Positions 8,946 to 16,928 of a stretch of DNA of 64,000 bases are shown here, piece by piece. How positions within the stretch are numbered: position 1 is the stretch's first letter; each line of letters starts with the position of its first letter. Source of the stretch: Caulobacter rhizosphaerae (GTDB taxonomy: Bacteria; Pseudomonadota; Alphaproteobacteria; Caulobacterales; Caulobacteraceae); assembly GCF_010977555.1 (NCBI RefSeq), contig NZ_CP048815.1:620001-684000 (forward strand). Reading direction: 5' to 3'. The notes under the pieces are model-generated. The model was not told the origin of the DNA. It was given only the letters and a program-made list of their open reading frames with translations, and did not search any database. Position numbers and translations under genes: made by a program.

Positions 8946-9593
8946 TCAGTCCACCATCGCCTCCAGCGCCGCTCGATCCCGCAGCAGCACCTTGCGGGTG
9001 GTCGGCAGGGCGATCAGGCCGTCGTGCTGGAACTGGGTGAAGGTGCGCGACACGGTCTCGATGGTCAGGCCCAGATAGTCGGCCATGTCCTGGCGGGTCA
9101 TCGGCACGTCGAGCAGGGCGTCCGCGCCCGTCCGTTCGGCCAGGTCCAGCAGCAGGGCCGCGACCCGTTCGCAGGCGGTGCGGCGACCCAGCATCAGCAC
9201 GTGGTCCTGGGAGCGGCGCAGGTTGTCGGTGGTCAGCGCCAGCAGCCGCCGGGCGACGTCGGCATGCTCATGGGCCAGGGCCTCAAGGGCCGAGCGCGGC
9301 ATCACCCGCACCTGGGCGGGACCCAGGGTCTGGGCGGCCACCCGGTGGGTCTCGCCGCCCTCCAGGCCGAACACGTCGCCGGCGAAGTGGAAGGCCTCGA
9401 TCTGGCGGCGTCCGTCGCGCAGAATCCTGCAGGTGCGCAGGCTTCCGGAGGTCAGCTGATAGACCCGGTCGGCCCGCTGGCCCTCGTCGAAGATCGTCTC
9501 GCCGGGGCCGTAGCTCTGGCGCAGGCCGTCCAGCGCGATCGTCGCGGGCGGACGCGTAACGATGGGGGCGGCGGTCTGGATCACGGACAGCAT
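8946..9593 (-). CDS. fixK: FixK-type Crp/Fnr family regulator
   Basis: The 215-residue protein has an N-terminal cyclic-nucleotide-binding-like fold (GETIFDEGQRADRVYQLTSG) and a C-terminal winged helix-turn-helix (about 165-195) with MTRQDMADYLGLTIETVSRT. Its E-x-x-SR recognition helix is the type that reads TTGAT half-sites. It lacks the N-terminal cysteine cluster of FNR, which places it with FixK, a regulator made under FixLJ control rather than sensing oxygen itself. It lies just downstream of fixLJ on the same strand, after a 120-base gap that should hold its promoter. A perfect matching box lies between cydD and cydA. Confidence 0.87.
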   Translation of the reverse strand: MLSVIQTAAPIVTRPPATIALDGLRQSYGPGETIFDEGQRADRVYQLTSGSLRTCRILRDGRRQIEAFHFAGDVFGLEGGETHRVAAQTLGPAQVRVMPRSALEALAHEHADVARRLLALTTDNLRRSQDHVLMLGRRTACERVAALLLDLAERTGADALLDVPMTRQDMADYLGLTIETVSRTFTQFQHDGLIALPTTRKVLLRDRAALEAMVD

Positions 9594-9664
9594 GAGGGTT
9601 TCCCGATCTCTTTGGCCCGCCCAATCTCCGTCGCGGGAGCCTGGCGGTACAGTCGGGTCCTATG

Positions 9665-9684
9665 CCTAAGGGGGACTACCTAGG
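9665..9684 (-). promoter_or_regulatory. Candidate FixJ-binding site upstream of fixK
   Basis: The imperfect palindrome CCTAAGGGGGACTACCTAGG is centred about 82 bases upstream of the fixK start in the gap after fixJ. Read on the minus strand it contains GTAGTCCCCCTTAGG, which loosely resembles FixJ sites before fixK in other alphaproteobacteria. The match is from memory of the site type and was not scored. Confidence 0.35.
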
Positions 9685-9713
9685 CTGGCTTGAACGCCGC
9701 GATCGCCGCGGGC

Positions 9714-10343
9714 TCACCCCCGGCGAATCGACAGGGTCATGCGCACCAGGGCTGCCAGGTTGTCGGCGTGCATCTTGGCCATCAGCTTGGCGCGATAGAT
9801 CTCGACCGTGCGGGGGCTGATGCCCAGTTCGCGGGCGATCACCTTGTTGGGCTGGCCGTCGACGACGCCGTCCAGCACCTGGCGCTCGCGCTCCGACAAG
9901 GTCTCCAGCCGCTGGCGGACCAGCGCCGCCTCGTCCGAGGCGGCGGTCGGGGCGCCGTTCTGGGCGAGGGGCGGCGGCCCGGCCTCCAGGGCCCGGTTGA
10001 GGGCGTCGAGGATCCGGCTTTCGCCGAACGGCTTTTCGATGAAGTCGGCCACCCCGGCCCGCATGGCCTCGACCGCCAGGGGGATGTCGCCATGGCCGGT
10101 GATCATGATGATCGGCACGCGGCAGCCGCGGGCGCCCAGCTCGCGCACCAGCTCCAGGCCGGTCATGTCGGGCATGCGCATGTCGGTGATTACGCAGCCG
10201 GCGCCGTCCAGGGGCAAGGCGTCCAGCAGGGCCAGGGCCGAGGCGTGGCTGACCACCTCGAAGTCGGCGGCCTCCAGCAGGAAGGCCAGGGACTCGCGGG
10301 CGCTCTCGTCGTCGTCGACCACGTGGACCACGGCTTCACTCAT
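9714..10343 (-). CDS. fixJ: Response regulator FixJ
   Basis: The 209-residue protein has an N-terminal receiver domain with an acidic pocket near residues 10-12 (VVDDDE), the phosphoacceptor Asp54 in VITDMRMPDM, and Lys104 in FIEKPF. A LuxR-type helix-turn-helix follows near 150-200 (LSERERQVLDGVVDGQPNKVIARELGIS, given here only as its position and opening LSERERQVLDG). FixJ is phosphorylated by FixL at low oxygen and activates fixK. Its start lies 3 bases past the fixL stop, so the two are co-transcribed. Length and motifs are normal for the family. Confidence 0.93.
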   Translation of the reverse strand: MSEAVVHVVDDDESARESLAFLLEAADFEVVSHASALALLDALPLDGAGCVITDMRMPDMTGLELVRELGARGCRVPIIMITGHGDIPLAVEAMRAGVADFIEKPFGESRILDALNRALEAGPPPLAQNGAPTAASDEAALVRQRLETLSERERQVLDGVVDGQPNKVIARELGISPRTVEIYRAKLMAKMHADNLAALVRMTLSIRRG

Positions 10344-10346
10344 CGA

Positions 10347-11846
10347 TCACGTCCCTGGCCTGTTGTGCTCGTCCTCATCTCTACGCGGCGGCAGGACGAA
10401 GTGGAACACCGTGCCGCCCTTCGGATTCGGATCGGCCCAGATGCGCCCGCCGTGCGCCTCGATGATCGAGCGCGAGATCGACAAGCCCACCCCCATGCCC
10501 TCGGCCTTGGTGGTCATGAACGGCTGGAACAGGCGCTCGCGGAAATCGTCGCTGATCCCCGAGCCGGTGTCGGTGACGCTGACCTGAACCGAGCCGTTTT
10601 CGAGCCGCTGGCTGGCGATCGTCAGCTCACGTCTCGGCGAGTCGGCCATGGCGTCGACGGCGTTGCGGATCAGGTTGACCAGCACCTGCTGGATCTGCAC
10701 CCGGTCGGCGTAGACGGCGTCGGCGGCCGGATCGAGCTGCAGGCGGGTGGTCACCAGGTGCTCGCGTGCGCCGATCAGCGCCAGGGCGGCGGCGTCCTCG
10801 ACCACCTTGGACAGGCTTTCGGGCGCACGCTCGCTGGCCCCGCGCCGCACGAACTCGCGCATGCGGTGGATCACGTCGCCGGCCCGCAGCGCCTGGGCCG
10901 AGGCCTTGTCGACCGCGTCGCGCACCTTGGCCTGGTCCTCGGGCCGGCCGCGGTCGATCAGCCGGCGTGAGCCGGTGAGCAGGTTAGCGATCGCCGACAG
11001 CGGCTGGTTCAGCTCGTGGGCCAGGGTCGAGGCCATCTCGCCCATCGCGGTCAGGCGCGAGACGTGGACCAGTTCGGTCTGCAGGTCGCGCAGTCGGGCC
11101 TCGGTCTGCTGGCGTTCCGTCAGGTCACGGATGAAGCCGGTGTAGAACGGCTGCTGGCCCCGGGTCTCGCCGACCGCCAGCTCCATCGGGAAGGTGCTTC
11201 CGTCCTTGCGCTGGCCCACCACCACGCGGCCGATGCCAATGATCCGCTTTTCGCGGGTCTGGGCGTAGCGCGCCAGGAAGCCGTCGTGAGCGCTGCGCTC
11301 GGGCTCGGGCATCAACAGGCTGACATTGCGGCCGATCGCCTCGGCCGAGGTCCAGCCGAACAGCCGTTCGGCGGCCGGGCTGAACGAGGTCATCACCCCG
11401 GCCGGATCGATGACGATCACCGCGTCGGGGGCCGAATCGAGGATCGACTGCAGGTGATGGGTCATGGCCGCGGCGCGCGAGCGGGCGGCGTGGAACCAGC
11501 CGCCGCCGACCGACATGCCCGAGCCGATCATCACGAACACCAGGCTGGACAGGGCGGTGGCCTGGTCGGGCCGTCCCTGCACCTTCAGCATCCAGACCGC
11601 GGCCGCCGCCAGGACCGTGGCGAACAGGCCCGGCGCCAGGCCGCCGACCGCGGCGCTGATCAGCACGGACGGCACGAACAGCAGAAAGGCCGACGGGGCC
11701 GTGAAGCCGGGCGGCAGGGCCAGCTGGATCAGGCAGCAGGCCAGCACCGTGGCCATGGCCGCCAGATACGCCCGGGGCCGCAGGTCGCTGTGCAGCGTCC
11801 CGGCCGAAACCGTGGTCATCACGTGATAGCGGCCTCCGCTGCGCAA
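10347..11846 (-). CDS. fixL: Oxygen-sensing histidine kinase FixL
   Basis: The protein has about four N-terminal membrane helices (roughly 25-118), a heme-type PAS domain (about 130-250) and a kinase core with [14 protein letters not shown] and a C-terminal ATPase domain. The PAS domain keeps the residues that count for oxygen sensing: His187 (AHDGFLARY) matches the proximal heme His200 of the Bradyrhizobium protein, Arg193 matches Arg206, and Arg207 in IIGIGR matches the oxygen-contacting Arg220, all with the same spacing. So this should be a real oxygen sensor. An in-frame ATG at 11819 (MTTVSAG) is an equally good start. It follows cydC closely on the same strand. Confidence 0.93.
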   Translation of the reverse strand: MRSGGRYHVMTTVSAGTLHSDLRPRAYLAAMATVLACCLIQLALPPGFTAPSAFLLFVPSVLISAAVGGLAPGLFATVLAAAAVWMLKVQGRPDQATALSSLVFVMIGSGMSVGGGWFHAARSRAAAMTHHLQSILDSAPDAVIVIDPAGVMTSFSPAAERLFGWTSAEAIGRNVSLLMPEPERSAHDGFLARYAQTREKRIIGIGRVVVGQRKDGSTFPMELAVGETRGQQPFYTGFIRDLTERQQTEARLRDLQTELVHVSRLTAMGEMASTLAHELNQPLSAIANLLTGSRRLIDRGRPEDQAKVRDAVDKASAQALRAGDVIHRMREFVRRGASERAPESLSKVVEDAAALALIGAREHLVTTRLQLDPAADAVYADRVQIQQVLVNLIRNAVDAMADSPRRELTIASQRLENGSVQVSVTDTGSGISDDFRERLFQPFMTTKAEGMGVGLSISRSIIEAHGGRIWADPNPKGGTVFHFVLPPRRDEDEHNRPGT

Positions 11847-11852
11847 GGTCGA

Positions 11853-13583
11853 CTACCCTATAGCGCGGGGCGGAGCGATTGGCAGTTCCCGATCGCACAA
11901 GGCGCGCGGCGCGGGCCGGTGGCTGACCAGCACCAGGCCCTGGCCGGTGCGCTTCAGGCGGGCGTCCAGGCGCGCGACCACCAGGGCCTCGGTGGCGGCG
12001 TCCAGGCCCTCGGTGGGCTCGTCCAGCAGCAGCCAGGGCGCGTCGCGCAGCAGGGCCCGGGCCAGGGACAGCCGCCGCCGCTCGCCGCCCGACAGCCGTT
12101 CGCCGTTCTCGCCGATCCAGGTGTCCAGGCCCTGGGGCAGGGCGCGGACCCGGGCCTCCAGCGCGGCGTCGGCCAGGGCGTCCCACACGGCTTCCTCGGC
12201 GTGCGGGCCGGCCAGGGCGAGGTTGGCGCGCACCGTGCCGGCGATCATCGCCGCGTCCTGCGGGGCGTGGGCGAAGGCGGCGCGGGGGGTGGTCGGATCT
12301 AGGGCTTCCATGGCGTGGCCGTTCAGCGCGAGCGCCACCCCCACACTCCGCTCCTCCCGGCGAAAGCCGGGACCCAAGCCGAGGGGGTGGTTTCGCTCGG
12401 CATCTACAGGGCCGATACCGCTTGGGTCCCGGCTTTCGCCGGGATGAGTGGAGTTTAAAGAGCGCAGGCCGAGCAGTCGCTCCAGCACCGTCGTCTTGCC
12501 ACAACCCGACGGGCCGGTCAGGACCAGACGCGCGCCCGGTTCGAGGATGAGATCGCCGACGTTCAGGCTTGGACAATCCAATAAGGCCTGGGCGCCCGCC
12601 GCCGTCGGCTCATGCCCCAGCACCGCGTCCAACCGTTCGGCCGCCGCGTCGGCGCCCGACGCCTGCTCGAACGCCTTGCCTAGTCCCGCCAGGCCCTCCA
12701 GCGCCATGGCGGTCGCCAGGCCGGCCATGGCCGCCAGGGGCGTGGCGGCCTCGTGGGCCAAGGCCAGGACCCCGGCGACGGCCAGGCCCAGGATCGCGCC
12801 CTGCAGCCCCATCACCCACCCGCCGGCCGCCACGGCCTCGCGCCTCAAGGCGTCCAGCCGCGCGCCCTTGGCGGCGATCTCGGCGGCCGCGCGACCCTGG
12901 ACGCCATAGACCCGCAGCTCAGGCGCGGCGGCGGCGTAGGCGGCCAGATCGTCCTTCAGGTCGCCGGCGGCCTGCTGAATCGCCGGGCCGGTGCGGGCGG
13001 TCAGGCGGCGGGTCAGGACGCGGACGCCCAGCACGGTCGCGGCGACGGCCAGGGCGACGACCACGGCGCTCGCCCAGCCGGCGGGCGCGGCCATGGCTAG
13101 TCCGGCGGCGACGGCGGCCCCGGCGCCCCAGGGGGCGGAGAGGCGGATCAGCCGGGTCTCGACCGCGTCGACATCCTGCACCAGCCGGGCCGAGGCCTCG
13201 CCGCGCGACAGGGCCAGGGCCTGGGCCTGGGCCGGCGGGGCGGCGGCCAGGGACGCGTAGAGCGTCGGGCGGATGGCGGCCAGGGCCTTGAGGGCCGCGG
13301 CGTGGCCCGACAAGCGCTCCAGATAGCGGAAGGCGGTGCGCAGGATGGCCAGCAGGCGGATGCCGGCGCTGGGCAGCAGCACGTTGAAGGCCTGGGCCGC
13401 CGCCAGTCCGGCGACGCCGGCGATCGCCGCCCCGGTCAGGAACCACCCCGACAGGCCCAGCAGCAGCACCGATCCCGCCCCGACGATGGCGGCCGACAGC
13501 GCGGCCAGGCGCAGGCCGTCGGCGTGGCGCCGACGCTGCTGGCGGATCAGGTCGGCGAGGGGACCGCCGGCGGGCCGCTTCAC
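11853..13583 (-). CDS. cydC: Heterodimeric ABC transporter subunit CydC
   Basis: CydC pairs with CydD to export glutathione/cysteine to the periplasm, which is needed to assemble cytochrome bd. The 576-residue protein has six membrane helices (about 20-300) and an ATPase domain: Walker A GPSGCGKT at 357-364, signature RLSGGE at about 496-501, Walker B LLLDEP at 518-523 and the H-loop at His555. Between Walker A and the Q-loop, residues about 377-413 are encoded by a palindromic repeat (12344-12454) found elsewhere in non-coding DNA; its 111-base length keeps the frame. The start overlaps the cydD stop by 4 bases. Whether the altered protein is fully active cannot be told from sequence. Confidence 0.92.
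   Translation of the reverse strand: MKRPAGGPLADLIRQQRRRHADGLRLAALSAAIVGAGSVLLLGLSGWFLTGAAIAGVAGLAAAQAFNVLLPSAGIRLLAILRTAFRYLERLSGHAAALKALAAIRPTLYASLAAAPPAQAQALALSRGEASARLVQDVDAVETRLIRLSAPWGAGAAVAAGLAMAAPAGWASAVVVALAVAATVLGVRVLTRRLTARTGPAIQQAAGDLKDDLAAYAAAAPELRVYGVQGRAAAEIAAKGARLDALRREAVAAGGWVMGLQGAILGLAVAGVLALAHEAATPLAAMAGLATAMALEGLAGLGKAFEQASGADAAAERLDAVLGHEPTAAGAQALLDCPSLNVGDLILEPGARLVLTGPSGCGKTTVLERLLGLRSLNSTHPGESRDPSGIGPVDAERNHPLGLGPGFRREERSVGVALALNGHAMEALDPTTPRAAFAHAPQDAAMIAGTVRANLALAGPHAEEAVWDALADAALEARVRALPQGLDTWIGENGERLSGGERRRLSLARALLRDAPWLLLDEPTEGLDAATEALVVARLDARLKRTGQGLVLVSHRPAPRALCDRELPIAPPRAIG
12344..12454. repeat. Palindromic repeat inserted in frame in cydC
   Basis: Arms at 12344-12379 and 12420-12454 are near reverse complements (core TCCCGGCGAAAGCCGGGACC), with a 40-base middle. 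The same core occurs as a free intergenic element at 24849-24978. Here the element lies inside the cydC ATPase coding region and is read through without a stop, adding about 37 residues including HPGESRDPSG and GPGFRREERS. Confidence 0.88.
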
Positions 13584-15214
13584 AGCCGCACCACGCGATC
13601 CGCCAGCGCGGCGACGGCCTCGGAATGGGTGGCGATCAGGGTCGTGCGGCCGCGCGCCGCCTGGCGCAGGATCGGCAGCAGGGCCTGTTCCGAGGTCGCG
13701 TCGAGGTCGGCGGTCGGCTCGTCCAGCAGCAGGATCGGGGCGGGTTTGAGCAGCGCCCGGGCCAGACCCAGCCGCCGCCGCTCGCCGCCGGACAGGCCCG
13801 CGCCGCGCTCGTCCAGCCGTGTGTCGAGGCCGTCCCGGTCGTCCAGCACGGCGTCAAGGCCGACGGCGCGAGCGGCTCGCACCAGGTCTTCGCGGGCGGC
13901 GCCCGGATGAGCCAGGGCCAGATTGTCGGCCAGGGTTCCGGGCAGCACCACCGGCGACTGTCCGGCCCAGGCGACCGACGCGGCGATCGAACCCAGGTGC
14001 GACAGGCGCTGGTCGCCGATCGACACCTCGCCGCCGCTCAGGGGCGCCAGGCCCAGCAGCAGGTTCAGCAGGGTGGTCTTGCCGCTGCCGCTGGGGCCCA
14101 GCAGGGCGACGACCTCGCCGGGCGCGACATCGAGGTCGAAGCCGTCGAACACCGAAGCCTCGCCGGCCGCGTAGGTCACGGTCACGGCCTGGAAGCGGAG
14201 GGCGGGCGGGGCGTCGAACGAGGTGGTTGGGGGAGCGGGCGGCGGAAGCGGCAGGGCGGCCAGGGTCAGGGCGGCGGCCTCGGCGGCCTGGCGGTCGTGA
14301 TAGGCGGCGGCCAGCCGGCGCAGCGGGGCGTAGACCTCCGGGGCCAGGGCCAGGGCGAAGAAGGCGCGCTTCAGGTCCAGCTGCTCGGGAACCGGGAAGG
14401 GCAGCAGCCGTAGCAGGTTGAAGCCGCAATAGACCGCCACCACGGCCACCGACAGGGCGGCGAAGAACTCCAGCGCGCCGGACGACAGGAAGGCGATCCT
14501 CAGCACACGGATCGTCCGCCGTGCTAGGTCGTCGGCGGCGACCGACAGGTCGCGGGTCACCGCGCCCTCGGCCTGGAAGGCCAGGACCAGCGGCAGGGCG
14601 CGGACCCGGTCGAGGAACAGGCCGGACAGCCGCTCCAGGGCCAGGAACTGCCGCCGCGACTCCTCGGCCGCCGCCCCGCCGGCCAGGGCCATGACCAGGC
14701 CGAACGGGACCAGGGTCGCCAGCAGGATCCCCGCCGCCACCGGGCTGGCGACGGCGACGGCGGCGATGACCAGCAGCGGCGCGACGGCGGCGGCCATTCG
14801 CGCCGGCGCGAATCGCGAGACGTGGCCGTCCAGGGCCTCGACCCCCTCGACCACGGCCGACAGGGCCTCGCCGCCGGTGACGCGACCGCCCAGCACCGAG
14901 GCGACGGCGTCCTGGCGCGCCCGGGCCTTGACCCCGGCGGCGGCCAGGGCTCCGGCCTCGGCGGCGCGCTTGGCCAGCCCGCCCCGCGCGGCGGCCGCCA
15001 GGGCGAGCAGGGCCAGCCAGGGCGCGGCGGCGGCCAGGCCCCGCGGCAGGGCGTCGATCGCCAGGGCCAGGCCGGCGGCGAAGGCGACCGCGGCGGGGAC
15101 GTCGGCCAGCAGCCACAGCGGCGCGGTCCGCGTGGCGCGACCGCCGGCCGGGCTCATCGCCTGCAGCCAGGGTCGCGCGACGGCGTCGAGCTGGGCGGTG
15201 AAACTGGCGGTCAT
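13580..15214 (-). CDS. cydD: Heterodimeric ABC transporter subunit CydD
   Basis: The 544-residue partner of CydC has six membrane helices in the first 290 residues and a C-terminal ATPase domain with Walker A GPSGSGKTT, signature GLSGGERRR, Walker B ILLLDEPTADLD and an H-loop THSEA. The pair moves thiols to the periplasm for cytochrome bd maturation. It is the first gene of the minus-strand run cydD-cydC-fixL-fixJ and diverges from cydA. The FNR/FixK box at 15249-15262 lies about 35-48 bases upstream of its start. No repeat insertion is seen here, unlike in cydC. Confidence 0.92.
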   Translation of the reverse strand: MTASFTAQLDAVARPWLQAMSPAGGRATRTAPLWLLADVPAAVAFAAGLALAIDALPRGLAAAAPWLALLALAAAARGGLAKRAAEAGALAAAGVKARARQDAVASVLGGRVTGGEALSAVVEGVEALDGHVSRFAPARMAAAVAPLLVIAAVAVASPVAAGILLATLVPFGLVMALAGGAAAEESRRQFLALERLSGLFLDRVRALPLVLAFQAEGAVTRDLSVAADDLARRTIRVLRIAFLSSGALEFFAALSVAVVAVYCGFNLLRLLPFPVPEQLDLKRAFFALALAPEVYAPLRRLAAAYHDRQAAEAAALTLAALPLPPPAPPTTSFDAPPALRFQAVTVTYAAGEASVFDGFDLDVAPGEVVALLGPSGSGKTTLLNLLLGLAPLSGGEVSIGDQRLSHLGSIAASVAWAGQSPVVLPGTLADNLALAHPGAAREDLVRAARAVGLDAVLDDRDGLDTRLDERGAGLSGGERRRLGLARALLKPAPILLLDEPTADLDATSEQALLPILRQAARGRTTLIATHSEAVAALADRVVRL

Positions 15215-15248
15215 CGGCCGTTGTTAGGGTCGGGGGACGGGCGCGTCC

Positions 15249-15262
15249 TTGATCAGGATCAA
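15249..15262. promoter_or_regulatory. FNR/FixK box between cydD and cydA
   Basis: TTGATCAGGATCAA is a perfect match to the TTGAT-N4-ATCAA consensus read by FNR and FixK proteins. Its centre is about 41 bases upstream of the cydD start and about 79 bases upstream of the cydA start, so it can serve both divergent promoters. A FixK-type regulator with the matching recognition helix is encoded about 6 kb away. Confidence 0.88.
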
Positions 15263-15334
15263 AGCGCCCTGGCCTTGATGCGTCTAGGGGTAGAAGGTCC
15301 TTGGCGCGATCGCCAACGACCACCGGAGCGCTGC

Positions 15335-16915
15335 ATGGACCCCGCCGTCGTCGACCTCTCCCGCCTGCAGTTCGCCCTGACGGCGCTGTACCACTTCCTG
15401 TTCGTGCCCCTGACGCTGGGCCTGTCCTTCATGCTGGTGATCATGGAGAGCGTCTATGTGATGACCAAGCGGCCGATCTGGCGCACCACGACGCGGTTCT
15501 GGGGCACGCTGTTCGGCATCAACTTCGTGCTCGGCGTGGCCACCGGCCTGACGATGGAATTCCAGTTCGGCATGAACTGGTCCTACTACTCGCACTATGT
15601 CGGCGACATCTTCGGCGCGCCGCTGGCCATCGAGGGGCTGATGGCCTTCTTCCTCGAGGCCACCTTCGTGGGCCTGATGTTCTTCGGCTGGGATAAGCTG
15701 CGGCCGGTCACCCACCTGCTGGTCACCTTCCTGGTCGCCCTGGGCACCAACCTGTCGGCCCTGTGGATCCTGGTCGCCAACGGCTGGATGCAGAACCCGG
15801 TCGGCGCGGCCTTCAACCCCGACACCCTGCGCATGGAGGTGACCGACTTCCGGGCGGTGCTGTTCAACCCGGTGGCCCAGGCCAAGTTCGTGCACACGGT
15901 CAGCGCCGGCTACACCATCGCCGCTGTCTTCGTGCTGGGGGTCAGCGCCTTCTATCTGCTGAAGGGCCGCTATGTCAGCGTCGCCAAGCGCTCGCTGACC
16001 GTGGCCGCCGCCTTCGGCCTGGCCTCGTCCCTGTCGGTGGTCGTGCTGGGCGACGAGAGCGGCTACGCCCTGACCGACAACCAGAAAATGAAGCTCGCCG
16101 CCCTGGAGGCGATGTGGGAGACCGAACCCGCCCCGGCCGGCCTGACCGCCTTCGGCATCCCGGACCTGAAGGCCCGCAAGACCCACGACGAGATCAAGAT
16201 CCCCTATGTCCTGGGCCTGATCGCCACCCGCAGCCTGGACCGGCCGGTCGCCGGCATCTTCGAGCTGGTGGCCCAGGCCGAGACCCGGATCGAGAGCGGG
16301 GTGGTGGCCTATGACGCCCTGGAGACCTTGAAGGCCGATCCGAAGAACCTGGCGGCGCGCGGCGTCTTCGAGATGCACCGCCGCGACCTCGGCTACGCCC
16401 TGCTGCTCAAGCGGCATGTCGCCGACCCGCGAACCGCCGACAAGGCGCTGATCCAGAAGACCGCCTGGGACACCGTGCCCAACGTGCCGGTGATGTTCTG
16501 GTCGTTCCGGATCATGGCCGGCATCGGCTTCCTGATGATCGCGATGTTCGCCACCGCCTTCGTGCTGGTCACCCTGCGGCGGCACAATACGCGCTGGTTC
16601 CTGATGCTGGCCGTGGCGGCCATCCCGCTGCCGTGGATCTCGACCGAGCTGGGCTGGGTGCTGGCCGAGGTCGGGCGCCAGCCCTGGGCGGTGGAGGGCG
16701 TGCTGCCCACCTTCCTGGCCCCGTCGTCGCTGAGCGTGGGCCAGATCCTGACCAGCATCGTGGTGTTCACCCTGCTGTACGGCGCCCTGGCGGTGGTCGA
16801 GGTCGGGCTGATCCTGCGGACCATCAAGAAGGGCCCCTTCGCCGAGCAGGAGGCCTTCCCGTCCGGCGCGCCCGGACGCCCCGGGGCCGCCCCCGCCGGC
16901 GAAGCCGTCGCTTAA
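15335..16915 (+). CDS. cydA: Cytochrome bd ubiquinol oxidase subunit I
   Basis: CydA binds the hemes and oxidises quinol in the high-affinity bd terminal oxidase. The chosen ATG at 15335 follows GGAG by 6 bases and gives the standard 526-residue protein beginning MDPAVVDLSRLQFALTALYH; the open frame runs further upstream but through the cydD-cydA promoter region. Recognisable heme-ligand sites are His20 (LYHF), the histidine in FVHTVSAGYT, and the methionine in FWSFRIMAG. The GRQPW motif near the C-terminus is also present. The gene is followed 13 bases later by cydB and then cydX. Confidence 0.95.
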   Translation: MDPAVVDLSRLQFALTALYHFLFVPLTLGLSFMLVIMESVYVMTKRPIWRTTTRFWGTLFGINFVLGVATGLTMEFQFGMNWSYYSHYVGDIFGAPLAIEGLMAFFLEATFVGLMFFGWDKLRPVTHLLVTFLVALGTNLSALWILVANGWMQNPVGAAFNPDTLRMEVTDFRAVLFNPVAQAKFVHTVSAGYTIAAVFVLGVSAFYLLKGRYVSVAKRSLTVAAAFGLASSLSVVVLGDESGYALTDNQKMKLAALEAMWETEPAPAGLTAFGIPDLKARKTHDEIKIPYVLGLIATRSLDRPVAGIFELVAQAETRIESGVVAYDALETLKADPKNLAARGVFEMHRRDLGYALLLKRHVADPRTADKALIQKTAWDTVPNVPVMFWSFRIMAGIGFLMIAMFATAFVLVTLRRHNTRWFLMLAVAAIPLPWISTELGWVLAEVGRQPWAVEGVLPTFLAPSSLSVGQILTSIVVFTLLYGALAVVEVGLILRTIKKGPFAEQEAFPSGAPGRPGAAPAGEAVA

Positions 16916-16928
16916 AGGAGATCGGATC

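Noticed and set aside
14822..15334. Upstream extension of the cydA frame
   Set aside because: It runs through cydD and the FixK box, and the ATG at 15335 has a good ribosome site and the standard CydA start.
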